64,000 bases of DNA from Calvatia gigantea (Eukaryota; Basidiomycota; Agaricomycetes; Agaricales; Lycoperdaceae): contig JACAAK010000004.1 in the NCBI GenBank assembly GCA_025093985.1, forward strand, positions 558,001-622,000, written 5' to 3'. Below the pieces are notes generated by a model that did not search any database, was not told where the DNA came from, and saw only the letters and a program-made list of their open reading frames with translations. Positions 9,944 through 24,026 of this stretch are shown here, piece by piece. The position numbers were made by a program, and so were the translations under genes. Position 1 is the first letter of the stretch. Each line of letters begins with the position of its first letter.

Positions 9944-12483
9944 CTCTCTACGTCAACCGTTGTGAAGGCATTGGGAGTAGGAGGTTTTAAGTGGGTTATT
10001 CATGCCACGAATATTTGCTATTGCTCTCGTTTAGACAAACTCTCCTCCATAATCAGTTGCAACAGTGGCCATTGTCAGCTATACTGTAAAGGTTTCTCAA
10101 ATGAATCTTAGAGCCTCATAACTTCTTTCGAAGGAGGACAACTGTCATCATGAGATGAGAGGTCATAGAATAGCGTTGTAATAGACGACTAGCAATTCCA
10201 TCAAGTCCGAGTATTACACTCAAGGACAAGGATATTTGTATAAAAGATTCTGGATAAAGGTACTGATGCAATTTCCCTTATGAAATAATCCAGGGTGGCA
10301 ATGAAATAATGCAACATCTCGACAAGTCATAAAAGATGGGTGGAGAAGGCATAATCATGGGAAGTTCTGTTCGATGATGTCAAACGATATAGTCTAGTAG
10401 GCATAATGTTCAACAACCATTTATCTCCTTGCTAATATTGCAAGTTCATGTACAACGATGAGATTGGGTGAACGAAAACAGCTCTGCATGACTTATTGCA
10501 AAGGTGGTGACCTTTAATGATTGCCTCAAAAGCATTACACTCGAGGACATTCGTTATAAGATTTTCTCGATATAGATCGGCTGCACACTTAATGTGGCAC
10601 TACAAATCTTTCATCCCTAATGTCATAGACTAATGCTGGAATATGAAAGCAGTTCAGATACTTGTCGTTCCCGTAGGATTCCAGTTTCTTGCCTCAAGCC
10701 TAATGTAAAGTGGCGAGGTCTAAGAATTAAACTTGGTGACACAGTGCTGAAGCTCAACCGTTATATGTTGGGAGCTATTCTGCTAATTCCTAGACATGTC
10801 ATAATTTCCTTTCTTTGTAATGATGTGATTCACGAGATCCTGTAAAGGATATTCTTCTTGAGTGAATAGAGCAATGTGCTCCTGCTATCATCTTCATATG
10901 ATCCATAAGGATTTCTTACTTGTTGCATAGAAAAGGATTTATAGCCAGCGCTTATATCTCATGCGGCACACCGTTATTCACAGCATTTATCAAGGAGTAT
11001 GAAGTTGAAAGTACCATCATATATCCTTCCATTGGTATTAAGGTCAGCGACATCCAAAGATGGCAACTCAAGAACTCCTCTGGCGCCAAGCTCCATAAAG
11101 AGCGGTCTAAAGGATTTCTTAAGGAATTTGTCAGCGTATTGTATCGTATGGTGCTAAATACATCCTCTTTCTCAATTATAGTTGCTAAATGGTGCGCTCA
11201 AGTCCTAATCATGGACGGCGACTTCCATAAAGTCAAACTTCCTTAAAGCAATCATTGTTATTCCTGTAGTTGGTGGACAAAGCATTTTAATGTGCTCATC
11301 CATGCTCTAACTTTAAACAGGTCTTCAACCTTGGGCGCGTGAACATGCACTTAACACAAGTGAAGGAACATTGATGCTAGAAGCAGGGCACGATATAAAG
11401 TGACGCAGCTCCTCTATAAGAGAAATAGTATATGGCAGCAATCGCTCGAGCCAGCGGCATATTTAAACTATATTCTGAAGTATTTCCTGAAACGACATAA
11501 TGGCGGTATTACCAGCTCATTATCCTTCTCCCCTTGTTTCCCAGCTACAAGGACACAATTAGCGTTCTTCTCCTTGCTATCTTCTTTGGATATTTTTGTG
11601 AATGCTGCAAGTGCTGCTGCTATTGGCATAATGCCATGGTTTTATTGGTGCTGCTAGCCTTGTGGCCACTGTCTACCATACCAGCGTAAGCACTGCAAAT
11701 GCGGCAGCCCACTGCCTTAGCATGGCATAAAGTGCTTAAAGTGCATGAGCTATCCGTAGAAAGAATAAAGCGGTAGTCGAATAGATGTGGAAGGGGTAAA
11801 GCGTTAAAGCCTGAAGTAAAGGAACGAATGGTGGACTTCTCAAGGATATTTTCTATATCCCAGCTTTATTTGATTTAAGCGGGCCTTAGCGGCTTATGAC
11901 TGCTAGCTTAAGTGGGTTAAATAGCTCAGGTATATGCTTGTGGTGTGTTGTAAAATTCAAGGCGGGACATGCCCTATCAACTTGAAACACAAGAACACAA
12001 GGCTTATAATTTGCCTGACACTGCGGTATTTATTGCGGTCACAAAGACCAGCTAATTAACCAGCAAAGCAGAGCGTAATGCTCAGCATAGATGATACATC
12101 ATATAGTAAATTACTGAGGTGGATCTGAAGAGAATCCCAAAAAGCCCAAAGCAGTCGTCAATCAGAGAGAGAATACCAGAACAGAAGTGGAGCAACCAGA
12201 GCGGAACAGTTCTGCTGCAACCCAGAATGGGGAGTGGACCTAAAGCAGTCGAACCAGACCAGAGATGACAGTTTGCCAGATCAAAAACCAAGAACGGGTA
12301 ACAACGTGTCAGCATCATGTAGGACTGCTGTGCATAGTGCACGTGTTCACAACATGGGTCAGACAGGGTATCAAGTGGACCAAAGGCACCACTGTCTCCC
12401 AGGTTGAAAGCGACTGTAGCCTCCTCAAACTCTACCAGCATTGCTAACACGGTCCGAGTGAGTGGCGGTTGGGGCCCATAACC
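9944..12483 (-). pseudogene. Copia A gag to integrase remnant and leader
   Basis: This is the other half of element A. 10110-10240 aligns with the integrase core of Copia F near 50330-50430 (shared acttctttcgaaggagga). The stretch nearest the LTR, about 12290-12483, is the leader and is clearly more similar to the F leader (53100-53276) than the coding part is. Short frames of 85-142 codons here (for example 11400-11657, 12082-12510) show no domain and are chance frames. Confidence 0.6.
12471..12483 (-). other. Copia A primer-binding site (initiator Met tRNA anticodon arm)
   Basis: ggggcccataacc directly abuts the LTR. The plus strand reads like the anticodon arm of fungal initiator tRNA-Met (GGGCCCAUAACC, anticodon CAU), so the minus-strand transcript would pair with it. 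This is the internal, half-tRNA type of priming known from Drosophila copia. Confidence 0.8.
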
Positions 12484-13028
12484 TGTTGAGAGAACAAGTA
12501 GACATCCCAATATAAGTTCACACTACCTAAGTGTGTAGGCATCAGTGGTGGAGGGTAGTCGTATTCATCCAGGAGACAGTCCAATAGGAGAGATGCATGG
12601 TAGCAGACATAGTCCTGCTTATACCATCATACTCAGAGAGTCTTGAGGAGAGGGGAAGCGATGCTTAGAGAAGCTAGCGTAGAGGAGAGAAGACATAGTG
12701 TCTTACGCCAAAGGGCATACCCATAAGGGCCTACATACTACAATGCTACATAGGGTATATATACTAATATCCCTGGTCTGTGCACTCTAAACCCTTATAC
12801 GGGTGAGGTCTAACTACCAGTAGCATAATTGGAGCATACTGTGTACAACGCATGTACTAGAAGGTTCCATGCGGAGTGAATAACCAACTACCAGAAGGGC
12901 GGTACAACTACTGTGTATGTAGTCCATGATGGTCCGTTATTATCGACCCTCTGAAGGTGAAATACTCAAACCCTGTTTCAGCTATAAATAGACTGAACCA
13001 ATGTAGTGGTACGGAGTGAGATTCAACA
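12484..13028 (-). repeat. 5' LTR of Copia A
   Basis: 545 bp, partner of 198-742. It is followed by the duplication gtcag at 13029-13033. It contains TATAAATAG-like sequence near its right end (ctataaatagactgaacc). Confidence 0.92.
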
Positions 13029-13033
13029 GTCAG

Positions 13034-15403
13034 CACAATGCTCACTCACCTCTCATACAAAGGCACCATACCCCCTCTAGTGACAAAGCTTGAAGGCAGG
13101 GTTGAAGGTGAAGTGAAGTTATTGACCTGAGCTACAGGCAATGTTGTGGAAAGTAAACAAACTGTTTGAACTTGTTCAAACAGGGTTTGATCCATTTAAA
13201 TAGCAAAAAAAATCAGGTGATCCAAAAACTTACTCATGGGTTGGGCTCAATTGTTCATATTTCCACAATGTTTGACCAGTGTGCAGTGTGCATGATACAT
13301 TGGCTAGCTGTAGTGTTCTGAAGAAACCTGGATGCCACATAAATGGCCACAGGGAACTGATCCTGTAGTAGGAAAGCCAAATTTATGTTGACATGAGATG
13401 CCAAGAAGGTATTGCTAATGCAGGATGTCAGCTCAGGTTAACCTGGATGTGCCTGTCACATTTCCTAAGACTGGCCATGTAGGGGCTGGTGAATCTGTTC
13501 TACAATCATGTGAGCTGGAAATGATCACTATGGACAAAGCAAGGCTGAGAGCTCCAGTGGCCATTTCTAAAATAAATATGCTTATCACAAAGTTGTATTT
13601 CAACATACTTCCAAACCAATTTGCATCCTTGCCTGGGTCACTTCAGGCAGTTAGGAATGTCTGTATTTGTAATTGGTAATGGGGATTGTATATAAAAAGT
13701 ACTGTTAGCAATGTTGTGCAACCACTTATAGACAGAGACTGCAAATGAGGGAGAGACTTAGCTGTGATGGGCAGGTGGAATCCATTGTGACATTGGATGA
13801 AAGTGTTAAATCTCAATCCATACCACTACATTGGTTCAGTCTATTTATAGCTGAAACAGGTTCTTGAGTACTTCACTCTTGAAGAGAGATAATGAATTAT
13901 GGACAAAAATAAAAAAGAAGTATAGGCCAATGTGAACCTTACTTGCCATCATTTATCTGGTTTTTGAAGCTGAAGGTATGACAACCAAGCACAGAGGCAG
14001 TAAAGTGTGAATGTGATGCCAAACAGGACTTCAGGAATAGTAGTGCCAGTGATTAGGTTAAAGGCTTCCCAGAGGAGTAGTATCTTTTTACTCTGAGATT
14101 GGACATTCATTCTGGGTTATGGAAAGGTAAGTAAGCTAATAACAGTCATATTTCATGCATATATATACAACAGTTGACACAGGGAGTGGTTAGGGTCAGT
14201 TCTGGTAAAGAGGCAGAAATAGAATACTAAGTGTGATAGGGATGTACAGCTTAGATTAAGCTGATGGAATAGATATTTTAAAGATTTCTGCACAAGACAA
14301 GTTCATGGGGAGGCAATCTGACAATATGAGGGACAATTCCACAAAGTAACATAAAACAACGATGTGTAGAGAACACTAGAATAGCTAACTACCTTCACTA
14401 AGAAGAGCAAAGTCAAGTTACACTGTAAAAAGTACAACTTGTGTCCCTTATCTAAGAAGTCAACAAGACACAGAACCTCAGGTACTCCCTAAGATTCATC
14501 CTTATCAAGTCAATGACCAGAAGCACACTGTCCTACACTTGTGATACCCCAAGTACCAGAGTGTAGCAATGCAATATACTCTTAATCTAAGCTCACTTCA
14601 CAAGTAAGCCTGAGGTTTTCTTCTTAGATTAAAAAGGTCTCAATCTTAGCTCATGTTACTTAATCCAGTTAGTCTTGAAAGAACTTATTACTTTGCTTTG
14701 CTCAGGCACAATAAATCACTTTTCACTGCACTCTGAAAGCTGGGCAATGGCTAATAGGTTCCTTGCCATGTCCAACACCTCAGAGGGGGTTTATATATTA
14801 TTTGGGTACTCATTATGACAAGATAATGATTACATGACTAGGAATGTATTATCAAGCAAGGTACAAATCAGTAGATTAGATCACATGCCAAGAGAGCTGC
14901 AACCTATTAGATTAGTAAAACATTGGAAGTACATAAAGATTCTGGGTATCCATTTGTTCCAGGCTGTGTTCTAGCCTGTTCTCTGGTTCTGTATTCTTCT
15001 CTAAATATGTAGAACATCTGAGATTTCAGATGTTGTATGAATTGTCCTCCTACATGTCCCCATGGATTGTACATGAATACATCCATACACATCATTAGTG
15101 CTGAGTGATGTTCATTAATCTAACAACAGTGGCATTTTCTTGTAAACATGCTAATCATCCTTTTAGATTAAGCATGTTGGACTTATTTCTCAAGTCTAGA
15201 CTCATCAAAGGGGTCCTGTAGCTCTTATTCCTCTGGGACACACAACTGGGCAAAATCTTGGCAGAACTAAAATGACATATACAGGGCTCTATAATTCTTT
15301 TTGCTTTTCTGAAAAGCTTTCAGGACTCTATAATTATTGTATCATATACCAGTACCCTGTCACATTGATGACAACCATATGCACTTCTACCAGGATAGGA
15401 GGG
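13034..15403. other. unassigned AT-rich stretch
   Basis: About 2.4 kb between Copia A and Gypsy C. Apart from the LTR fragment at 13804-13905 and a short palindrome at 13162-13183 (10-base arms, two-base loop) I see no repeat, domain or credible gene. Frames at 13425-13679 (84 codons) and 14907-15095 (62 codons) have no recognisable feature. Confidence 0.5.
13804..13905 (+). repeat. Copia LTR 5' fragment
   Basis: About 100 bp matching the start of the Copia D LTR (35157-35260): tgttaaatctcaatcc, then the shared ggttcagtctatttatagct. The rest of that LTR is missing. Confidence 0.8.
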
Positions 15404-15408
15404 ATATC

Positions 15409-15715
15409 TGTTATGAGTTTCCACCAATCATAACGAGTTCCGTGTTATTCTGCATTCTTATCTCCCCACGTGCCTGTTTCAGCTATTCCAGCCCAGCGTT
15501 CTCCGAACTGTGACTCGTACCTACTACTACGACTTAACCGGACGTTTCATGTAGTTACTCCATCCGCTCAACCGGATGGCCTTAGCTGTATTTAAGCGTA
15601 CTTACACCCTGCTGTATTCGGTACGCTTAACCACCTTCTGTTCTCTTTCCCTTACTTGCCCTCAAGACTTAGCCAGAGCTGCAACCTGAGGTCTAAACCG
15701 ACTAAGGTCGTAACA
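15409..15715 (+). repeat. 5' LTR of Gypsy C
   Basis: 307 bp, TGTTATGAG...GTCGTAACA. Clear plus-strand view of the B-family core promoter. Confidence 0.92.
15589..15633 (+). promoter_or_regulatory. B-family core promoter with 10-bp inverted repeat
   Basis: TATTTAAG at 15589-15596. TTAAGCGTAC (15592-15601) is repeated inverted as GTACGCTTAA (15621-15630). The right arm continues CCA and is the predicted transcript start, because 15623-15633 pairs with the primer site at 15718-15728. Confidence 0.65.
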
Positions 15716-15717
15716 TT

Positions 15718-15728
15718 TGGTTAAGCAT
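15718..15728 (+). other. primer-binding site of Gypsy C
   Basis: TGGTTAAGCAT, two bases after the LTR, complementary to ACGCTTAACCA at 15623-15633 except for one transition (copies H and X have TGGTTAAGCGT). Confidence 0.72.
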
Positions 15729-15801
15729 CACCACCTCACCTTGCAAGAAATAGAGTTGGAAAAGACTCGAACCATGACGAACCTGGGAGCCATTATACTG
15801 T

Positions 15802-18840
<3,039 letters not shown>

Positions 18841-18867
18841 AAGAAAGTGAACAAACATGTAGTAAAT

Positions 18868-19339
18868 GATGCAGACTGGCTTCTAGATTCTGGAGCATCA
18901 TACCATGTCACTGGTTATCTCTCTGATTTTGCAGAGTTAAAGATGGGCCACTTCAGCATAATACAAGCTGCTGACAACTGGAATTATGAAATGACTGGAT
19001 GAGGTACTGTTATCTTCTAGTATGATGTGATGGATGGGGGCAAAACCAGAAGTGCTACTTCATGTATTGCACTGGTTTTTTATATCAAGGAGATCATGGA
19101 ACAGTTAATGTCCTCAGGCTAGATTCTTCAGACTAGACATACTCTTGAGGCAACCATTAAAGGGACCATCATCCATGATAAGTCGGAACAAGCTGTATTG
19201 TCTGCCTAGCCTCATCATTTGTTTATAAACAACATATATATGGTGCATACATATATCTTGCATCACAGCAAGGAGAAGCCAGTTGCATTAGCTTTACACC
19301 AACCTGACTATATTGATTGGCATTGTCAAATGGGACATT
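18868..19339 (+). pseudogene. pol: Copia D protease and pre-integrase start
   Basis: Aspartic protease active site LLDSGASYHVTG near 18880-18915, followed by a frame to 19002. It resumes as a pre-integrase segment (KEKPVALALHQPDYIDWH) with the His pair DWHCQMGH, and is cut at 19339 by Gypsy E. The matching Cys pair lies beyond E near 31590. Confidence 0.82.
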
Positions 19340-19955
19340 TGTTACGTGCGTTACCTTACTTCGCAACCGGGCCCGGATCGTCTCCACTCAGGGAGAGGTT
19401 CAACGCTATAGCCCAGGAGTATTTGACAAGTCTCAATGACTTCTGTGCAGGCTTCGGATCGCTTCCTTGAGTAGAAGCTCACGCTTGCCTGAGAAGTCCG
19501 AGTTAAGTGTCACTGCAGTCCCCAAGGTTGTTAGCCTTGTAGCAGACGAGCGAAGATAAGGAAGCTTGTTACTAGAATAACCTGAAGTAATACAAAGTAC
19601 TACTTAAGGTTTATATACTAGCTGCGAATAGGAGATGAGAGATTACGTAGTAGATATGAGTCAATGAGAATTACTACGGGTTAATTGGTAATCTAAGGAA
19701 TCATAGGGATAGGTGAATAGAAGAACGAGTACGAGTCATAAGAAGATGGAGTCAGGTAAAGAGAAGTACGACGGTGGGAAAAGATAAAGGTGAAACAGGA
19801 ACATGATTCAGAATGAATCATAAGAAGCAAAGGTAGAAGTACATGTGATAAATAAATAAAGAACGGACCGGGGTATACAAGAAAAGAATGGGAAGTCCAT
19901 TTGGAAAGTTAATACGTTAATGCGGAGAGTCCGGGGGTGTGGTAAGTTCGTAACA
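19340..19955 (-). repeat. 3' LTR of Gypsy E
   Basis: 616 bp, TGTTACGTGCG...TTCGTAACA, partner of 30882-31497. Confidence 0.94.
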
Positions 19956-19987
19956 TTAGCCCGTCTCTAGGTAAATTACTCCGAAAT

Positions 19988-20950
19988 TTACGCGGATAGG
20001 ACAGAATAGTCCAAAGATACCCCGTCGTCGTAATATTCGTCGTCGAAGGCATTGCGGGGGTTTTCCAAGATTTGTTCTTGGAAACGTTGTTTCATATTTT
20101 CAACAGCTTGGATGTGGTCGACATATTTCGGGCAATCTTCTGGTTTATGTTTCAGGTTGAGAGTTTCGCAGAGTCGGCAGAAGTATTGGGGGCAAGTCCA
20201 GCGGTAATGGCCAGGACGGGTTTTTCGACAGATGGGGCAAGTGGTATGGGCACAATCACTGGCCCAGTGACCTACGGCAGGGAGATGGAGTTTGGCACAT
20301 TTTTCACAAAAGGCCTTCGGGTCGAAATTCGGATCGTTCATAGCTCGGGGTTGGGTTGGGGTTCCTCCTCGTCCTGAGTTAGGACCGAGGGGTTTTCGAA
20401 TAGGCTTCGGAGGTTTAGAAGTTGATCCAGTTGGCCCATTAAGTTGTGTATGGCCGTTTCGAATCGTTCGGGTGGGATTTGTCCGTCTGGATGGGAGAGA
20501 TGTGGATGGGGAAGGTACATGCGGTTTGGGGGAGGGTTCTCTCGTGGGGGAATCGGCTCGTTGGTGTGGTCTGACCTTAGAAGGGCCAGTTCGCTGGTTG
20601 GGTGGGATAGGCTTAATGCTATGCTTGTTGAGGTAGCGGGCGTAAGCCTGAGGTAATCCAAGGCTTCGTGATGCCTGGATAAATATGGCCGCTTGATCGG
20701 TAGCGTGCTCATAATCCCGAGAAAGATGTTCGAGCTGTGAAATGGCGTCGCAGATAAAGCGCCAGTGATTTCGCTGATTGGCATTATGTAGATATTCGGT
20801 GCGGAAGCGAGTTCGATGGCCTCCCTTGAGGACCATCGTGCGGAGGGATCCCTCAGATGAGAAATCAGTTCTAGCCCATAACTCCATGGGCGAAGGTCTA
20901 TCGTTCGCAGAGGGGGGCTCGGGGGAGAAGCTGCTTCACCTGTCGGGGTC
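19988..20950 (-). pseudogene. Gypsy E accessory ORF, C-terminal part with three zinc knuckles
   Basis: Minus-strand frame ending 33 bp before the 3' LTR. An internal ATG at 20885-20887 opens a 299-codon frame. Upstream codons in the same frame join it to the N-terminal part (24046-24900) through two TGA codons. The middle is basic, Pro/Ser/Arg-rich. The C-terminus has three adjacent Cys/His knuckles: CEKCAKLHLPAVGHWASDC (C-x2-C-x9-H-x4-C), CPICRKTRPGHYRWTC and CRLCETLNLKHKPEDC (both C-x2-C-x6-H-x4-C). This suggests RNA or DNA binding, separate from Gag. The overlapping frame 20338-21177 is judged a shadow. Confidence 0.8.
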
Positions 20951-21028
20951 TCAGTCGGATGGGTTGGCTGTGATGTAACCCGCGGCCAAGTGTTCAGTGG
21001 GGTGTAGTTCGTCCCAGGCTGTCCTGGG
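20932..21028. repeat. 97-bp direct repeat, left copy, at the patch edge
   Basis: Apparently identical to 24027-24123. The two copies bracket the mosaic patch in Gypsy E like an over-long target duplication. Confidence 0.85.
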
Positions 21029-21162
21029 AAAGAGACTGGCTGGTCTCTTGGCTCGGGGTTGTTGGATGAATTTGGTATGTCTGGTTGCTGGGGATGAAGT
21101 TGGGATACAGCGGAGCTGCTTCCCATTCGTAGTTGGGAGATGGGAATATCCCAGGGGGCGGA

Positions 21163-21480
21163 ATACCAGTCCAGCATCTGCAGTAGAAGACACCTTTTGA
21201 GTGTTATTCAAGGGAAAAGCCAGACTTGTCCTATATCCATGTGTTCGGATGTGGTGCATATGTATTTCTACCCAATGAAATCCACCTGAACAAATTGTCT
21301 GTGAAGTTTAAGATGATGATATTCCTCAGTTATAAAGGTTTTAAGAACTATATCTTCATGCAGCACATGGCAGGCAATGTGATCTTTATATCACTGAACA
21401 CCTTATTCGATGAGGGATATTTCCCTAAATGCATCAGTTCAGTGCCAGATAGCAGTAACTGGCCGAATTACAGAGGAGAG
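21163..21480 (+). repeat. Copia D integrase fragment (318-bp duplicate of 32394-32711)
   Basis: Differs from 32394-32711 at three positions by eye, all transitions and two at CpG. It codes the integrase C-terminal motif VFGCGAYVFLPNEIH. It is much closer to D than D is to F, so it was copied recently from D or a near twin. Confidence 0.88.
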
Positions 21481-21787
21481 TGTTGTGAATTTTCACTGGT
21501 TGTATCACATTCTCTATATTTGTCTACATTCCTACCTTCTGTGTACCTGTTTCATCTATTCCTGCCTGCGCGATCTCCGAGCTCTGACTCATAACTACTA
21601 CACCATAGACATCAGACATTTCATGTAGTTATCTCCATCCATTCAACTGGATGGTCCTTTTGTATTTAAGCGTACATACATGCTCCTGTATTCGGTACAC
21701 TTAACCACCTAGTTTCCCTTCCCTTACTCGCCCTCAAGTCTTAGCCTAAGTTGCAACCTGAGGTTTACTCAGACTAAGGTTGTAACA
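21481..21787 (+). repeat. 5' LTR of Gypsy X
   Basis: 307 bp TGTTGTGAAT...GGTTGTAACA; closest to the LTR of Gypsy J (37806-38112). Confidence 0.92.
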
Positions 21788-21866
21788 CTTGGTTAAGCGT
21801 CCCCACCTCACCTTGCAAGGAGTAGGCTGAAATAGGCCTGAACAGAAGCAACCCAGGAGCTAGTAT

Positions 21867-22982
21867 ATGAGCTCGAACCCGGACAAATACAGAGAACCAA
21901 ACCTCGAAGTCACTGACAACGAATCAGAAACATCAGACGAAGAAGAAACAGGGAACCCCGAAGTACCTGAAGAAACACACAATGAACCCGGAGCAAACCC
22001 AGCAGAAGAAGAAGTGTTATCAGAACTTCTAAACGAACTCGACCTAGCAGAGGAAGAGATAGCACACCAGGAGAAATCAGACAAATCAAGTTCAGATGAA
22101 ACAGAATCAGAAACTGACTCCGATATGACTGATAATGCAGTAGTGCCCATAGCAACACCTAGTGGGAAAGGCCTAGTGCCAGACCTGGGATTTTTCGATG
22201 GCACCCACACCAAGTTCAACGACTGGTGAAGAGCAATGACACTCTTCATGAAATTCAACAAAATAGTTTCAGCAGATGACAAAGCCATAGCAGTTTTAGC
22301 CAGACTGCACGGAGGAACCGCAGGAGCATATGCAGCTATGAGAGCACCAGCTATCCTAGAATCCAAGGATTCAGTAGACTGGAAGGTCTTCTCCGAAGAA
22401 TTTAGAAGAACCTTCTCAGACGATGCCTCAAACAGCAAGGCCAAATGGCAAATTGAAAAGTTCAAACAAGGGAACCGAAACACCACTGACTACTTGATCG
22501 AATTTGAGGTGCTAAAAAGCAAAGCCAAGACTGACAGCAAGCACGCTATGTTCTTACTCAGAAAGAATGCCTGACAAGACATCATACATATGATTACAGG
22601 CTATCCGCCCTCAGCCAGGCCAGACACATATGCAGAGTGGAAAGAAGCCATATTGTCCGTCAGACAAGGATACGAGGCATCCAAATACCAAGGAGACAAG
22701 AAAATGAACACTGGCACTACTTATGGAGGAATGGGCGAACCCATGGAGATAGGAAGCAGGTGTCACGTCTTCAATGACAAAGGGGAGCCCAAGTGCTACA
22801 ACTGTGGCATTTTTGGTCACATCACCAAGGATTGCAAAAAACCCAAGGGGTTAACATGCTACAACTGCGGAAAAAGGGGACACATAGCCAAAGCCTGTAC
22901 TGCACCCAAGAAAATCCAAGTCCAGGGAGTAGAGGAAGTTACCAATGAAGAAGGAAAGGATTTTTCCGAAGACTCCGAGTAG
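21867..22982 (+). pseudogene. gag: Gypsy X gag
   Basis: MSSNPDKYRE start, acidic N-terminus, capsid block, then [14 protein letters not shown] and CYNCGKRGHIAKAC knuckles. It ends DFSEDSE with TAG at 22980-22982. Stops: TGA near 22227 (Trp codon of the DDWWRAM motif in J) and TGA at 22572. Apart from these the frame is continuous. Confidence 0.92.
22958..22964 (+). promoter_or_regulatory. putative -1 frameshift heptamer G GAT TTT
   Basis: Gag-frame codons AAG GAT TTT TCC. The -1 frame is open from here through the protease. The gag stop follows after five more codons. Confidence 0.72.
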
Positions 22983-24026
22983 GCGCTACCTTGAGAGTCA
23001 AAAAGCTTGTATCTAGGATATCAGACAAATTCTACACGATTCCCCAGAGAAGAAAGCGCGAACTAAATCTAAAAGGAAAAATACAAACGGCAGGAAAGGA
23101 GATAACAGTCAACACCATCGTGGACTCAGGGTACACAACCAGCAGCATCAGCAAAAAACTAGTAGACGAAGAAGGACTCCCTACCCAGAAATTGGAACGG
23201 CAAATCATGGTACTAAACGCAGACGGAACACCCAACCAAGGTGGAAAAGTAACAGAAACCACGACAATCAACATTGACATCCAAGGACATAAAGAACAAA
23301 TTGAGGCCTCCATCGTACAACTACAAGACAGAGCGGAGATCTTCCTAGGACATGATTGGCTGGTCAAACATAACCCGGAGGTAGACTGGAACAATGGAGA
23401 AATCAAGTTCACCTGATGCCCACCAGATTGCCAATTTCCCCACCAGAACATTGCTATCACTGAAAAACTGCGAAGCATAATGACCACAGAAGACCTATGG
23501 GAAGAAGAAGACGAACTGGACCCAACTAAACCAGAGGACCTGCCAGACTACGTACAACCATTCACACACTTATTCAACAAAGCGACGTTCGATAAGCTCC
23601 CAGAACGAACTGAATGGGACCATGAAATAGTCCTAATGGAAGACGCCCCAAAGGAAATAAGTGCGGGAACATATAACATGACAGTTAAAGAACAGGACAA
23701 ACTCAAGTCATTCATCAAGGAAAACCTAGAATCGGGATGAATATGACCATCGAAATCCCCATATGCAGCACCAACATTCTTCATCCCAAAGAAAGATGGG
23801 TCCAAAAGGCTGATCCAGGACTATAGACGTCTAAACAACGTGGTTGTCAAAGATAAAACTCCATTGCCAAGAATTGGCGAAGTAATTGACAAACTTGGAA
23901 AGGCCAAATACTTCAACAAACTGGACATCATCTGGGGATACAACAATGTCAGGATCAAAGAGGGAGATGAATGGAAGGCGGCCTTCCTCACCAATGAAGG
24001 GCTCTTCGAACCTACAGTCATGTACT
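22959..24026 (+). pseudogene. pol: Gypsy X pol, protease and partial RT
   Basis: Protease motif IVDSGYTTSS near 23120, the protease C-terminal motif EIFLGHDWLVKHNPEVDW, the conserved linker MTTEDLWEEEDE and RT start [19 protein letters not shown] codons at 23737 and 23743. It ends at 24026 before the catalytic YMDD. Confidence 0.88.

Larger units (their letters stand above)
198..13028 (-). mobile_element. Ty1/Copia element A, decayed, split by Gypsy B
   Basis: Two LTRs of 545 bp begin TGTTGAG and end TTCAACA, flanked by the five-base duplication gtcag (193-197 and 13029-13033). The primer site lies left of the right-hand LTR and the purine-rich stretch right of the left-hand LTR, so the element reads on the minus strand. 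Gypsy B sits inside it. The remaining internal sequence is about 5.3 kb. It aligns with Copia F integrase and reverse transcriptase but keeps no long frame. Its leader and primer site are well preserved, which suggests it last moved as a non-autonomous copy. Confidence 0.9.
21029..24026. mobile_element. mosaic patch inserted in the accessory ORF of Gypsy E
   Basis: Three joined pieces: about 134 bp of E itself (21029-21162, matching 24389 onward, offset by 265 bp), 318 bp of Copia D-type integrase (21163-21480, matching 32394-32711), and 2546 bp of Gypsy X (21481-24026). Joins are sharp. The block is flanked by the 97-bp repeat. Confidence 0.82.
21481..24026 (+). mobile_element. Gypsy X, 3'-truncated B-family copy
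   Basis: LTR 21481-21787 (307 bp, exact TG start), perfect primer site TGGTTAAGCGT two bases later, full-length gag, protease and the start of RT. It stops inside RT just after EPTVMY, before the YMDD motif, and abuts the right 97-bp repeat. Confidence 0.92.

Noticed and set aside
13162..13183. Perfect 10-bp palindrome as a terminator or miniature transposon
   Set aside because: Isolated, with no adjacent gene, T-run, target duplication or second copy in the window.
20338..21177. 279-codon minus-strand frame overlapping the E accessory ORF
   Set aside because: It crosses the patch junction at 21028, overlaps the zinc-knuckle frame in another phase, and its right part exists only because of the 265-bp difference.
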